Shown: piece after piece, positions 8,464 to 17,351 of the stretch
Numbering within the stretch: the stretch's first letter is position 1
Layout of the letters: every line of letters begins with the position of its first letter
NCBI RefSeq assembly: GCF_900113415.1
Contig: NZ_FOPH01000014.1
Coordinates: forward strand, 1 to 64,000
Length of the DNA: 64,000 bases
Direction of reading: 5' to 3'
Source of the DNA: Oribacterium sp. WCC10
GTDB lineage: Bacteria > Bacillota > Clostridia > Lachnospirales > Lachnospiraceae
Program-made: the position numbers and the translations under genes
Notes under the pieces: generated by a model
Told to the model about the DNA's origin: nothing
What the model saw: the letters and a program-made list of their open reading frames with translations, nothing else
The model's database searches: none

Positions 8464-8536
8464 ATTGATGAAAATATAATCATAGTAAGAGAAATTCCGG
8501 GGAAGTGTTCTAAACCGGAGGTTTCTCATAATATGG

Positions 8537-8586
8537 ACGCATGAAAAGAAACTGGTTTATAACAGGATCTTTTCATGCGTTTTTTG
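8537..8586 (+). terminator. Intrinsic terminator of the abiE operon
   Basis: ACGCATGAAAAGA (8537-8549) pairs perfectly with TCTTTTCATGCGT (8568-8580), followed by a T-run. The stem is 13 bp. Confidence 0.85.
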
Positions 8587-8863
8587 GATGAATAAAACTA
8601 AAAAACTCATGTTAGCGCAAAAAATATCTCTTATCTGAAAAATCCCCTAGCATAATTCAAATGAAACAAAAGTCATAGGCGTAACAACGAAACCAGAACG
8701 GTGAATATTCCGATGCGACGAAGTCGCCAATCCGGGAAAATGGAAATCATTAGTCCGGTTACCGGAAATCAGTTATTAATGCGGCAGAGCCGCCTGTCCG
8801 GTGTGGCGTGAGCCACCAGTCCGGACAAGTTTGAGCCGCCGCTGATTTATAGTACCTTTACAA

Positions 8864-9640
8864 TTACATACGGTCAGTTTCTGGGAGACCATATACCTCT
8901 CGCATAGATAAATCCCTGGAGGGATCCACCGGAACGATATCGATGACATAACCGTCATGGACGATACGATCCAAGATGGCATCTGCAAGGGGAGATGCAT
9001 CTCCACCGAGCTGCTCATACCATCCATCCTTACTATACTGTGAACAGAAGATAGTGGATGACCTCTTCCTTCTGTGATGGAGCAGTTCAAAGATGTCCTG
9101 CTGTTCCTCCTGTGTGGGTTTCATAAGTAGCCATTCATCAAGGATGAGGAGGATGGGGTTGGCATACTTAGCCATCACTTTACGGTATGTGCCGTTATCC
9201 CTCGCAGTCTTAAGATCAATGAGGAGATCCGGTAGCCGCACATACTTTGTAGTATAGTAGTGCTTACACGCTTCCATACCAAATGCACATGCCATAAAGC
9301 TTTTGCCACTGCCTGTTGCACCGGTAATAAAGATGTTGCGGTAGTCGGCGATGTACGCGCAACTGGCGAGCCGTTTAATCAGCTCCTTGTTAAGCTTACG
9401 CCCAGATGTGTAATCGATATCTGCAATGCTGGCAGATGGCTGATCAAACTGAGCATTCTTGATGAGACGCTTAAGCCTATTATTTTTACGGCTGGTATAC
9501 TCCGTATCCACGAGAAGACCGAAGCGATCTTCGAAGGATACCTCCTTCATAGACGGATCATTCTCCTGTATACGGAATGCATCCGCCATAGATGTAAGCT
9601 TCATTTCGATAAGTTTATCTATGGTTACCTGATTGGTCAT
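8864..9640 (-). CDS. istB: IS21-family transposition helper ATPase IstB
   Basis: A 258-aa AAA+ ATPase. Walker A is ITGATGSGKS (about residues 105-114), Walker B is LLILDEWLL (about 164-172), and the N-terminal part (MTNQVTIDKLIEMKLTSMADAF) is the typical IstB helical domain. IstB recruits and activates the IstA transposase at the target DNA. An AGGAGG site sits before the start, two bases after the istA stop, so the pair is one transcription unit. Confidence 0.95.
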   Translation of the reverse strand: MTNQVTIDKLIEMKLTSMADAFRIQENDPSMKEVSFEDRFGLLVDTEYTSRKNNRLKRLIKNAQFDQPSASIADIDYTSGRKLNKELIKRLASCAYIADYRNIFITGATGSGKSFMACAFGMEACKHYYTTKYVRLPDLLIDLKTARDNGTYRKVMAKYANPILLILDEWLLMKPTQEEQQDIFELLHHRRKRSSTIFCSQYSKDGWYEQLGGDASPLADAILDRIVHDGYVIDIVPVDPSRDLSMREVYGLPETDRM

Positions 9641-9642
9641 GA

Positions 9643-11190
9643 TTATTTCCTCCTATAGTAGTTGGCACCTCTTGTGATGCCGTTTGCATTATTCTTTGGG
9701 GTGTCAGTGCTATCGCCTGTGCTCTCAGGAACAGAATCCTTAGCGGCTGAAAGTATGTTGCTTACGCTCTTGTAACTGGGACTCTGCGTGTATGACAAGG
9801 CTGTTTTACAGGCTGCTTCAAGCTCTTGTGGCGAATACTTATCCGCTATCTTCAAAAGCCCCATACAAGCTCTGTAAGACTGTTGCTCCACCCGTTTGGA
9901 TCGGAGGATTGAATCTATGACTTTGGCTGTGTTTTCACCTATCCCTTCTGCCCATTTGCGGAAACGATCACCGTTCCACTCCAGATAATGCTGGTGTTCT
10001 TTCGGCATATGTTCCGTAACGGTGCTGTACTGACCTTTGCGGCCGTATAAACGCCTGTGAGAGGCGATACGGTTCTGATTATAGAAAACCTCTATAATAG
10101 TGCCTGTTACCCTTACATCGACTTTCTTGCCGATGTATTCATACGGAATTGAGTATAGCATTCCGTCCACAGATATGTGATAATTGAACTGAACGGTGGC
10201 TTGTTTCCATTCCGCCAGTTCGTATCGGGTAGTGGGTAACGGTGTCAAAAGTGGCAGTTCTTCGTCGTGGAAGAGTTCGTACCGGCTACCCTCTTTCTTT
10301 TGAAAGGGACGCTTATTGAATTCTTCCAGCTTTACTCTTATTGCCGTATTAAGCTCGGCGATGGTAAAGAACTGCTCATTGCGCAAGGCGGCAACGATCC
10401 ATGTGGATATATTGCCTACGCTACCTTCGGCATTTGGCTTATCTTTTGGCTTGCGTACACGAGCGGGAATGATGGCTGTGCCGTAATGCTCCGCAAGCTC
10501 ATGGTATACGGCATTAATGCGTTGATCCTTCCAGCCTTTGTTGTGGATAACCGCTGTTTTACAATTATCCGGCACGAGGATTTTTGCTACGCCACCGAAA
10601 TACTCATACATATGGACATGGGCATCAATCCATGATTGCTGTTTCTCATCAGCAAAGGCTTCGACATAAGCGTACTGGCTGTACGTCATCACACCAACGA
10701 AGATGTATGCTTCGGTTATCTCGCCGGTGTACGGATCGACGAGCTTGGCTGTATCGCCAGCCCAGTCCACCTCCACCTGCTCACCGGGCTTCCGGTTGAT
10801 ATGCATGGTGGCACGGCGTTTGTTTTCGTCCTGCTGGATGTAGTAGCAGAACTGGGAATACATCAGAGGTTCCTCACCGGCTTGTCGGCAGTCTTCCATG
10901 TATTCAGTCCATAGGAGTTTCTTGGAAACGCCGTTCCTTAAAAGCTCCTTACGAATGTGGTCATAATCCGGCATTCGTTTTGTGGATGATACTGCGTTCT
11001 CTTTTGTTAACATGAGCTTTTGCAGCTCTGCGTCAGTCATTGATTCATCCAACGGCCATGAAAGATTCAATTCCTTAGCTCGTTTTTGAACTTTGACGAC
11101 GGTCTTTTGTGCAACACCACAACTTGCCATGATGTTGCGCTGAGAAAAACCTAGGTTGGTAAGCCTAATAATTTCTCTGTACTTGGTCAT
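9643..11190 (-). CDS. istA: IS21-family DDE transposase IstA
   Basis: A 515-aa protein with an N-terminal helix-turn-helix (IIRLTNLGFSQRNIMASCGVAQKTV, about residues 7-31), a retroviral integrase-type catalytic core beginning at VEVDWAGDTAKL (first Asp) and continuing through KILVPDNCKTAV (second Asp) and KPKDKPNAEGSV (Glu), and the C-terminal beta-barrel region. The length matches IS21-family transposases. No frameshift is seen, so the element may be active. Confidence 0.95.
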   Translation of the reverse strand: MTKYREIIRLTNLGFSQRNIMASCGVAQKTVVKVQKRAKELNLSWPLDESMTDAELQKLMLTKENAVSSTKRMPDYDHIRKELLRNGVSKKLLWTEYMEDCRQAGEEPLMYSQFCYYIQQDENKRRATMHINRKPGEQVEVDWAGDTAKLVDPYTGEITEAYIFVGVMTYSQYAYVEAFADEKQQSWIDAHVHMYEYFGGVAKILVPDNCKTAVIHNKGWKDQRINAVYHELAEHYGTAIIPARVRKPKDKPNAEGSVGNISTWIVAALRNEQFFTIAELNTAIRVKLEEFNKRPFQKKEGSRYELFHDEELPLLTPLPTTRYELAEWKQATVQFNYHISVDGMLYSIPYEYIGKKVDVRVTGTIIEVFYNQNRIASHRRLYGRKGQYSTVTEHMPKEHQHYLEWNGDRFRKWAEGIGENTAKVIDSILRSKRVEQQSYRACMGLLKIADKYSPQELEAACKTALSYTQSPSYKSVSNILSAAKDSVPESTGDSTDTPKNNANGITRGANYYRRK

Positions 11191-11406
11191 AATTGCGACC
11201 TCCTTATAATGAATTTACACCCTCAGGTGCATGGATTCATTATAAGGCTATATAGAAACAGCGATTTCCTTTTTGCCGGAATTGCGATTTCTTCAAAAAC
11301 GGAATAGTGATTTCCGATCACCGGACAGGTGATGGATTTCTCTCCGGATTATTCAAACGGTTGGGATAATAAATGTTCCTATGATTTTTTGTTTTTAAAA
11401 ACATAT

Positions 11407-11431
11407 TCCTAACGCTCTGTTTTCGTTAGGA
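11407..11431 (+). promoter_or_regulatory. Perfect 8-bp inverted repeat upstream of the second XRE gene
   Basis: TCCTAACG (11407-11414) and CGTTAGGA (11424-11431) surround a 9-base gap and end 11 bases before the ATG. The right arm contains the ribosome binding sequence (TTAGGAAGGA), so the repeat could act as an operator or as a hairpin that hides the ribosome site. Confidence 0.4.
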
Positions 11432-11442
11432 AGGACTAAAAG

Positions 11443-11862
11443 ATGGGAGAAAGAAGATTCAACAAGAAACACAAACTGAGTTTCGACATCGAAGAATGCG
11501 AGCCAAAAACTATGGGAGGGAGGATAAGGTATTGGAGACGGAAAACAGGAATGACTCAGGAAAATCTTGCTGAAGGGATGAATTTATCTAAGCAGACAAT
11601 ATCGTTTTATGAAAATGATGTAACAGATGTTAAAGCATCTAAATTGGTTGATATAGCTGAAACGCTTGGAATAGAAGTAGGGTGGTTATTTGCTGATCAA
11701 TTTGCTGAAAAATTTGCTGAATTAAATAATGAAGGCATTAGTCAGTTGGATGATAAAGAGATGTGCTCAATTTATCATTCACTTTCATCTGAGTTGCAGT
11801 CAGTTGCCGCTGAACAGATGAGATGCCTTTTGAATTTTTATGAGAGTCAAAAGAAACACTAG
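11443..11862 (+). CDS. XRE-family helix-turn-helix regulator (paralogue of 6535)
   Basis: A 139-aa protein with an XRE domain (GGRIRYWRRKTGMTQENLAEGMNLSKQTISFYEND, residues about 26-60), then TLGIEVGWLFADQF, identical in its core to the protein at 6535, and a similar C-terminal helical tail ending in AAEQMRCLLNF. The two proteins flank the AbiE genes and the IS21 copy. AAGGA precedes the ATG. Probably a mobile-element repressor. Confidence 0.75.
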   Translation: MGERRFNKKHKLSFDIEECEPKTMGGRIRYWRRKTGMTQENLAEGMNLSKQTISFYENDVTDVKASKLVDIAETLGIEVGWLFADQFAEKFAELNNEGISQLDDKEMCSIYHSLSSELQSVAAEQMRCLLNFYESQKKH

Positions 11863-11881
11863 TTGTAGTTAAGCTGAAAAA

Positions 11882-11950
11882 ACCTGTCATACTCAATGAT
11901 ATATGAGAGTGATACCCCAAGGATTGTTGAGTATGAGCAGGTCTTTATTC
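11882..11950 (+). terminator. Long terminator hairpin
   Basis: ACCTGTCATACTCAA (11882-11896) pairs with TTGAGTATGAGCAGGT (11927-11942) over about 14 bp and is followed by CTTTATTCTTT. It ends the XRE gene. The remainder of 11950-12195 shows no gene. Confidence 0.65.
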
Positions 11951-12195
11951 TTTGGGACTGTTTCTATTTGGGCAATGCATTAGTGTCATGGGTTTGGAAA
12001 AGAATAAACTAATAGGCGGAAAACAAGATTACAAACCAAATTAAAGATACTTTGCAGATTAAAATGGTGGAAAGTCAAATACAAATTGACCAAAGTCAAA
12101 GACAGCTTTCTCGAAGTTAGGCATACAGAGTCATAGAATAATACATGTAAACAAAAACAAATATAAAAAGTCACGTTAGACAGGAGGTATGAGAG

Positions 12196-12744
12196 GTGGC
12201 AAATTTAGTTAAGAAGTATGCAGTGGCTGATGCTTCAGGGCGAGTTGATCTGATCTATAAGTATTATTCTGTGTTTCTTAAAACGGTTGATGGACGTATA
12301 GAGGGGCTGCTGTATCTGATCGAAAACGAGAAAGAATCTAATAGAAGAGCTGAAGATGATGATTTGGGGGTAAGGATTCAGAGAAGCAGGTTAAGTAATC
12401 CAACGGCTGATGAATCAATAAGTCATGTAACCATTAGAGAAGCTCTGAAGACTTGTGATTTTTCTGGAGGTGTACTTGATGGGACAGATCGTGAAGAAGA
12501 GTTTAAAAAAGAAGCATTGCTGCTCAAAGTGATGAGACATGACTATGATCTCTTTAAGAGACAGGTTGAATGTCTGGATGAGGAAGATAGAAGTATTTTT
12601 ATTTCCTATATTAATAGGAAGAAATCCACTGGAGAGATTGCTGCTGAGATTGGTTCTGGAGTTGATACAACTCGTAACAGAATTTATAAAATCAAGCTGG
12701 AAGTTAAAGAGAATATGCTTGAATATCTTGAGGGAAGATTGTAA
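12196..12744 (+). CDS. Sigma-70 region 4-like regulator of a mobile element
   Basis: A 182-aa protein starting at GTG 12196, 8 bases after a clear AGGAGG (12182-12187). The C-terminal third (YDLFKRQVECLDEEDRSIFISYINRKKSTGEIAAEIGSGVDTTRNRIYKIKLEVKENML) reads like a sigma region 4 helix-turn-helix, as in phage and conjugative-transposon late regulators. The first 100 residues are charged and helical. It stands at the head of the excisionase and integrase genes, so it may switch on excision. The family name is uncertain. Confidence 0.55.
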   Translation: MANLVKKYAVADASGRVDLIYKYYSVFLKTVDGRIEGLLYLIENEKESNRRAEDDDLGVRIQRSRLSNPTADESISHVTIREALKTCDFSGGVLDGTDREEEFKKEALLLKVMRHDYDLFKRQVECLDEEDRSIFISYINRKKSTGEIAAEIGSGVDTTRNRIYKIKLEVKENMLEYLEGRL

Positions 12745-12757
12745 GGAGGATGCAGAT

Positions 12758-12982
12758 ATGCCTAAGTCAAGGATAGTTGTCCCACAGTTAGAGGAGAAGG
12801 TCTTAAAGGGTCAGAAGAAATTCGTAAGATACGCAGAAGGAGCAGAACTCTATTCGGTAGGAATTCATACATTTCAGGAAATGGCAAAGGAAGCGGGAGC
12901 AATATACAGAGTCAAGAGATGTGTTTTGGTTAATACTCAAAAGATTGATGAGTACCTTGAAAACTTTTGCGAAAATTCTTAA
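12758..12982 (+). CDS. Excisionase-like small DNA-binding protein (DUF6462-type)
   Basis: A 74-aa protein with TAAGGAGGA before its ATG, 13 bases after the preceding stop. The core KFVRYAEGAELYSVGIHTFQEMAKEAGAIYRVKRCVLVNTQKIDEYLENF matches small winged-helix excisionases of Tn916-type elements, which bind next to the recombination sites and direct the integrase to excision. Two related genes follow at 14951 and 15221. It directly precedes the integrase gene. Confidence 0.7.
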   Translation: MPKSRIVVPQLEEKVLKGQKKFVRYAEGAELYSVGIHTFQEMAKEAGAIYRVKRCVLVNTQKIDEYLENFCENS

Positions 12983-13148
12983 CAGTGTATATACGTCCAT
13001 ACAGATTCATACAGAGTCACGGACGTGATTGTAAGATGGTTTAAGCACTATTGTCTGGAATATATGGATTGAAAATGAGGAATAGTTGGAAATATAATCG
13101 TTATAGAACCGGCTGTTCCTCTTTTTTTATGAAAGAATGAGGAAGAAT

Positions 13149-14369
13149 ATGGCTAGAAAAGATAGTAAAGGATACAATCTACGAACGGGAGAATGTCAGA
13201 GAAAAGATGGTAAGTATTCATATGCTTTTACAGACAGATTTGGTAAGAGACATTTTATTTACTCAAAAACATTAGTAGAGCTTAGAGAAAGGGAGCGGGC
13301 ACTGCAAAGAGACTACGAAGACGGATTAGATCCATATAAGGCTAAGACAATAGAAGTCAATCATATGGTTGAAAGTTATTTAAGTCAGAAGCATGATCTT
13401 AAGACTTCAACAAAAGGTTCTTATCGCTTTATGTTCAAGCAGTATATACATGATAATTTTGGGAAATCAAAGGTCATAAATGTTAAGTATTCTGATGTTA
13501 AGAGATTTTATTATAGTCTCATGATGGATAAAGGAATTTCTGCAGCCACAGTAGATCATGTGCATACATTGCTTCATCCTGCATTTCAGATGGCAATAAG
13601 GGATGGACTTATCAGAACGAATCCAACAGATGGAGTTATGGCTGAGATAAAGCGTAGCAAATTCTGGGTAAAAGGAAAAAGACAAGCACTGACGATTAAA
13701 CAGCAACAGGTATTTCTCGACTTTTTTAAAGATAATCGGGAATATGAGGGCTGGCTTCCTATAATAACAGTGCTTCTAGGGACCGGAATGCGTATAGGAG
13801 AATGCCTCGGGCTGACATGGGATGATCTTGATTTCGAAAATAGAATTATTAGCGTTAACCATACTATAAGCGACAGACCGGACGAGAAAGGAGTTTGTAG
13901 AAAGAGAATCCAAAGCACCAAAAGTAATGCTGGAACAAGGACTATACCAATGATTGAAGAAGTATATCAGGCATTTCTGACGGAATATGAGTATCAGAAG
14001 ATATTGGGATTCTGTGAGGAGGTAGTTGATGGCTATTCAGGATTTGTATTCTCAACAGCCAAACATACAGTATATCTTGCAGAGGCAGTAAACAACGCTA
14101 TTCATAGGGCAATTGATGAATATAATAAGCGGGAAAAAATAGCAGCAGCCAAGGAATATAGGGATCCATTTATACTGCCTCAGTTATCTGCACATGTTCT
14201 TAGACATACCTTCTGTACAAGACTGTGTGAGAATGAATCAAATCTTAAGGTTATCCAGAGTATAATGGGACATGCGGATATTACAACTACAATGGATATA
14301 TACGCTGAAGCCACTAAAGAGAAGAAGCAGGAAGTGATGAGGAATCTGGATGGAAAGATCATAATCTGA
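13149..14369 (+). CDS. int: Tn916-type tyrosine recombinase (integrase)
   Basis: A 406-aa integrase. The N-terminal arm-binding domain (GYNLRTGECQRKDGKYSYAFTDRFGKRHFIYS) is like that of the Tn916 integrase; then come a core-binding domain (about residues 70-160) and the catalytic domain with TGMRIGECLGLTWDD (first Arg), HVLRHTFCTRL (His-x-x-Arg) and MGHADITTTMDIYA (His and the Tyr nucleophile). All catalytic residues are visible. ATG 13149 is preceded by AGGA at 5 bases; ATG 13137 lacks a good site. It integrates and excises the surrounding element; the attachment sites were not found by eye. Confidence 0.93.
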   Translation: MARKDSKGYNLRTGECQRKDGKYSYAFTDRFGKRHFIYSKTLVELRERERALQRDYEDGLDPYKAKTIEVNHMVESYLSQKHDLKTSTKGSYRFMFKQYIHDNFGKSKVINVKYSDVKRFYYSLMMDKGISAATVDHVHTLLHPAFQMAIRDGLIRTNPTDGVMAEIKRSKFWVKGKRQALTIKQQQVFLDFFKDNREYEGWLPIITVLLGTGMRIGECLGLTWDDLDFENRIISVNHTISDRPDEKGVCRKRIQSTKSNAGTRTIPMIEEVYQAFLTEYEYQKILGFCEEVVDGYSGFVFSTAKHTVYLAEAVNNAIHRAIDEYNKREKIAAAKEYRDPFILPQLSAHVLRHTFCTRLCENESNLKVIQSIMGHADITTTMDIYAEATKEKKQEVMRNLDGKIII

Positions 14370-14851
14370 TTTCATATCGAAGATAAATCCGAATAAATGT
14401 ATGGACAAATCTCTCAATATTTAATAGAATAAAAAAAGGTATATTATAGAGATGTGCTGTTAGAAAATATGTTGTAAATTATCTTTATTGGATTAGTTTG
14501 GACGTATTTGGTCAAAGATGGATAAAACTATAGAGAGCATATATATGACCAAAGAATACTCTATGGATACACTAGTTTCATAAAGCTCAATGAGGTTCAA
14601 TGGAAAAGTCAGCCATGTGTAGATAGATATATATGATTCTCTATGTACGGTGATGAGCCGGAATAAAAAAATATCCTGGTACCTTCCCGACTTTGAAGAA
14701 TGTAGACCGATAAAACCCAGTAAATATGCGGCTTTTGAGGTATTGTCAGAACGAAATTACAACAAATTGACAACAATTCTTCCGATAATCACGAAGAATC
14801 ACAAAGGATTATAAGTTGTTAGAGAAAATATTAGCCTAGAAATCAGGACCC
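14370..14851. other. Intergenic stretch after the integrase (possible attachment-site region)
   Basis: No gene or strong hairpin is seen in these about 480 bases. In Tn916-like elements the attachment site lies just beyond the integrase gene, so one junction might be here, but no direct repeat copy was recognised elsewhere in the window. Confidence 0.2.
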
Positions 14852-14900
14852 AAAGGGACCACTTTCTTGAAAGACATTTCAGGAGAGAGGTCCCTTTTTT
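14852..14900 (+). terminator. Intrinsic terminator
   Basis: AAAGGGACC (14852-14860) pairs with GGTCCCTTT (14889-14897), followed by further T residues. It separates the integrase from the next operon. It could also attenuate the operon starting at 14951. Confidence 0.75.
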
Positions 14901-14950
14901 GCGTTTCAAGACATCTGTAAATCAATCTTATTTTATCGGAGGAAAATCAA

Positions 14951-15205
14951 ATGAATGATCAGTATTACGATATTGAAAGAAGAACAGCAATAAAGGAAGA
15001 AGCAAGAATGTTCAGAAGAAAGCTCATCTCTTATGAGCAAGCTGAAATAATCTACAGCATATCACATCGGAAGATTCGAGACTTAGCAGAAGCAGCCGGT
15101 GCTGTTTACAGATTTAATGATGTAAACGTAAGAATCAATAAAGAGATTCTTGATGAATACTTGGAACGCTTCAGGCTGCCTGAGAATCCAAACGTAAAAA
15201 TATGA
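14951..15205 (+). CDS. Excisionase-like small DNA-binding protein
   Basis: An 84-aa protein with GGAGG before its ATG. The segment RRKLISYEQAEIIYSISHRKIRDLAEAAGAVYRFNDVNVRINKEILDEYLERF aligns with the proteins at 12758 and 15221 (AEAAGA-Y-x(n)-N-x(n)-DEYLE pattern), the excisionase or DUF6462 fold. It is the first gene of an operon that continues with a second copy and ParB. Its presence beside another excisionase suggests that remains of two elements are stacked. Confidence 0.65.
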   Translation: MNDQYYDIERRTAIKEEARMFRRKLISYEQAEIIYSISHRKIRDLAEAAGAVYRFNDVNVRINKEILDEYLERFRLPENPNVKI

Positions 15206-15220
15206 AAGGTGGGGATTCAA

Positions 15221-15481
15221 ATGGCAGGACAAGCATGGAAATATTCCGGAGAACTGGATGAAAGAGATCTGGCTTTTCTACAACATGAATTTATTACGAT
15301 AACGTTGGGGGTCGAATATTACGGGTTTAGTGTCAGACCTCTTACAAGAATGGCGGTTGAAGCCGGAGCTTTTTACAAGATAGGAAAGATGGTACGTATT
15401 AACAGAAACAGATTTGATGAGTATTTAAGAGAGAAGCAAAGGATTCCAAGAATAGGAGGCAAATTATGTACAAAGTCATAA
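15221..15481 (+). CDS. Excisionase-like small DNA-binding protein
   Basis: An 86-aa protein. A frame is open from GTG 15209, but AGGTGGGG precedes ATG 15221. The core LTRMAVEAGAFYKIGKMVRINRNRFDEYLREKQ matches the neighbouring excisionase-like proteins. It is the second of a tandem pair, followed 27 bases later by the ParB-like gene. Confidence 0.65.
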   Translation: MAGQAWKYSGELDERDLAFLQHEFITITLGVEYYGFSVRPLTRMAVEAGAFYKIGKMVRINRNRFDEYLREKQRIPRIGGKLCTKS

Positions 15482-15508
15482 GTAAGGTACTTACAAAGGA
15501 GGTCCACA

Positions 15509-16417
15509 ATGGCTAATAAGATTAGGGAAAAGATGAAACTTACAAGTGTTGATGATTTGCTGGGAGTTTCAGGTACAAAAGAAAATAGAACTGAGGAAAT
15601 TGAGATAAGCTTGATTCACCCTTTCAAGAATCATCCCTTTAAAGTAGTGGACGATCAAAGGATGGATGAGCTTGTTGATAGCATAATTAATCAGGGGGTA
15701 TTATCACCGGTTCTCGTAAGGCCAAATGGAGATGGAACTTATGAGATGATTTCCGGTCATAGAAGAATCCATGCAGCTAAAAGAGCTCAGTTAAAGAAAA
15801 TACCGGCAATTGTAATGGATCTTAATGATGATGAATCTACTATAATCATGGTGGACGCAAATCTCCAAAGAGAAGAGCTTCTGCCAAGTGAAAGAGCATT
15901 TTCTTTTAAGATGAAGATGGATGCAATGAGGCACCAGGGAGCTTGTCGACATAATGTCGACAAGTTAAATCCCGTAGAAAGAAAAACAGCTACGATAGTT
16001 GGTGAAGGAAGTGGTCTTACTGGAAGGAGTGTTCAACGATATATAAAGCTTACATACTTGCTCCCAGAGCTACTTGAAATGGTAGATAATAAACAGCTGT
16101 CATTAGTTAATGGGGTTGATATATCTGGGTTTGATAAAGAGGTACAGGAATACCTGTTAACTTATATCAAGGAAAAAGGGAAAATCCATCCTGCCCAGTT
16201 AAATGCATTAAAGGCTCAGCCCAATCTGGAGAACCTTACACCGTATACCGTAATGACAATTATGAAAGAGGCTATGGCTTCCAGGCCAAAGTCAAAGAAA
16301 GTATCGTTTACAGAAAAGAAACTGAACAAGTTCTTTCCTGCTGACTATTCAGCAAATAAGAGGGAGCAGATAATAATTGAACTTCTCACAAAATGGAAAG
16401 AAGAGCATGGATTGTAA
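15509..16417 (+). CDS. ParB/Spo0J-family protein without a ParA partner
   Basis: A 302-aa protein with the ParB N-terminal domain: the HPFKNHPFKVVDDQRMDELVDSI motif, then GTYEMISGHRRIHAAKRAQLKKIPAIV containing the GHRR nucleotide-binding box (about residues 88-91), then a helix-turn-helix region (KTATIVGEGSGLTGRSVQRYIKL, about 165-187). CTP-dependent clamp activity is known for the family. AGGAGG precedes the ATG. No ParA or parS repeat is seen; in Firmicute integrative elements such orphan ParBs usually sit among control genes. Confidence 0.85.
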   Translation: MANKIREKMKLTSVDDLLGVSGTKENRTEEIEISLIHPFKNHPFKVVDDQRMDELVDSIINQGVLSPVLVRPNGDGTYEMISGHRRIHAAKRAQLKKIPAIVMDLNDDESTIIMVDANLQREELLPSERAFSFKMKMDAMRHQGACRHNVDKLNPVERKTATIVGEGSGLTGRSVQRYIKLTYLLPELLEMVDNKQLSLVNGVDISGFDKEVQEYLLTYIKEKGKIHPAQLNALKAQPNLENLTPYTVMTIMKEAMASRPKSKKVSFTEKKLNKFFPADYSANKREQIIIELLTKWKEEHGL

Positions 16418-16493
16418 GATATTCGTTTTTGAGCCGGTCAGACTGGCACCTGTATGTCAGATACAAATATCAATAAAAAAAGTCATTTCCATA

Positions 16494-16551
16494 TTGATAT
16501 ATACGGTTACCGTATATATAATGATTATAAGCAAATATACGGTAGCCGTAT
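16494..16551 (+). promoter_or_regulatory. Promoter with two related palindromic operators
   Basis: A promoter TTGATA (16494-16499), 17 bp, TATAAT (16517-16522) precedes the helix-turn-helix gene at 16565. Two near-identical 15-bp palindromes, ATACGGTTACCGTAT (16501-16515) and ATACGGTAGCCGTAT (16537-16551), lie in the promoter spacer and just downstream of the start point, centred 36 bp apart. This is a classic layout for autorepression, probably by the downstream DNA-binding protein. Confidence 0.75.
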
Positions 16552-16564
16552 ACAAGGGGGCATT

Positions 16565-16849
16565 ATGGATGATTACAATTTAAGACTTGATAACATTGCT
16601 GATGGAATTTTAGTAGAGAAGACCGATTTGGAGGAGGTTGATGCTGGTAGGAAGAAAAGAATGTATGCCAGCGCTGCTGCTTATATAAGAAACCAGACAG
16701 GGATGAATAAGAAGGAGTTTGCAGAATACCTTGGGATTCCATATAGAACTTTACAGGATTGGGAACTCGGCAATACTCAGGCTCCGGAATATGTACTTCG
16801 TTTGATCGCTTACAAGGTTATGTGGGAGAAGGAAAGGGGGAACTTATAA
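16565..16849 (+). CDS. Helix-turn-helix regulator (94 aa)
   Basis: The start at ATG 16565 follows AGGGGG and the promoter/operator pair; a longer frame from 16454 would cross the promoter and is rejected. The C-terminal half (RNQTGMNKKEFAEYLGIPYRTLQDWELGNTQAPEYVLRLIAYKV) is an XRE-like helix-turn-helix similar to those of antitoxins. It overlaps the next gene by one base (TAATG), so the two are translated together. Likely binds the ATACGGT palindromes. Confidence 0.7.
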   Translation: MDDYNLRLDNIADGILVEKTDLEEVDAGRKKRMYASAAAYIRNQTGMNKKEFAEYLGIPYRTLQDWELGNTQAPEYVLRLIAYKVMWEKERGNL

Positions 16850-17160
16850 TGGTAGTATTATATGGCATTGGAATGATTATACGATTTATACTCAAAGTAG
16901 CTTTGTTGCCGGTTCAGGCAGCACTTACCCTTTTGCTTTTTGCGCTCTGTTATGTTGGTGGTTTAGTTACGTATGCATCGGAGTTGCTCGGGACATTCTT
17001 AATATTTTGTGGTATCTGCACTTTTTGGATGAAGGGACCAGCAACGATGGGATGGCAGGGTATAATTGCTGGAATTTTGTTCGCAATAATTCCACAGGCA
17101 TTAACACTATGGGGTGCGGAAGGAGTGCTTTGTTTAAAGGATTTATTGGGAAGAGTATGA
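16849..17160 (+). CDS. Small membrane protein of an integrative element (CD1845-like)
   Basis: A 103-aa very hydrophobic protein with three or four predicted membrane helices (about residues 5-25, 30-50, 55-70, 76-92). It overlaps the upstream regulator by one base. The size, topology and position among integrative-element control genes resemble the CD1845 family, but this is a tentative match. The DNA from 17161 to 17303 is AT-rich without a gene. Confidence 0.5.
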   Translation: MVVLYGIGMIIRFILKVALLPVQAALTLLLFALCYVGGLVTYASELLGTFLIFCGICTFWMKGPATMGWQGIIAGILFAIIPQALTLWGAEGVLCLKDLLGRV

Positions 17161-17303
17161 TTCATAACAATTTACGATAACCATTGTGATTTTCAACAAT
17201 TTCATTATCATAATGGCAACATAATAAAGAAAGAGTAAATATTCTTTTAGCTCCATTATGCAAGAGTGATCGGCGGATCACAATAAACTAGTATATTGGC
17301 CAA

Positions 17304-17332
17304 ATGGAATAATTATGGTATTATTATCCCAT
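17304..17332. promoter_or_regulatory. Imperfect palindrome upstream of the toxin-antitoxin genes
   Basis: ATGGAATAATTAT (17304-17316) and ATTATTATCCCAT (17320-17332) match in 11 of 13 positions as an inverted repeat, 20 bases before the antitoxin ATG. It is the likely operator for the Phd-type antitoxin, which represses its own operon in known systems. Confidence 0.5.
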
Positions 17333-17351
17333 ACAAAAGGAGGGTGATTAT

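Larger units (their letters stand above)
8610..11400 (-). mobile_element. IS21-family insertion sequence (istA-istB), ends approximate
   Basis: The element carries istA and istB in the usual order on the minus strand. Both flanks (about 8700-8860 and 11260-11350) are rich in repeated CCGGAAATC / GGAAATCA-type words and CCGG palindromes, as expected for the multiple transposase binding sites at IS21 ends. I could not fix the terminal TG...CA inverted repeats or a target duplication by eye, so the ends may be off by 50-100 bases. It lies between the abiE terminator and an XRE gene and appears intact. Confidence 0.7.
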
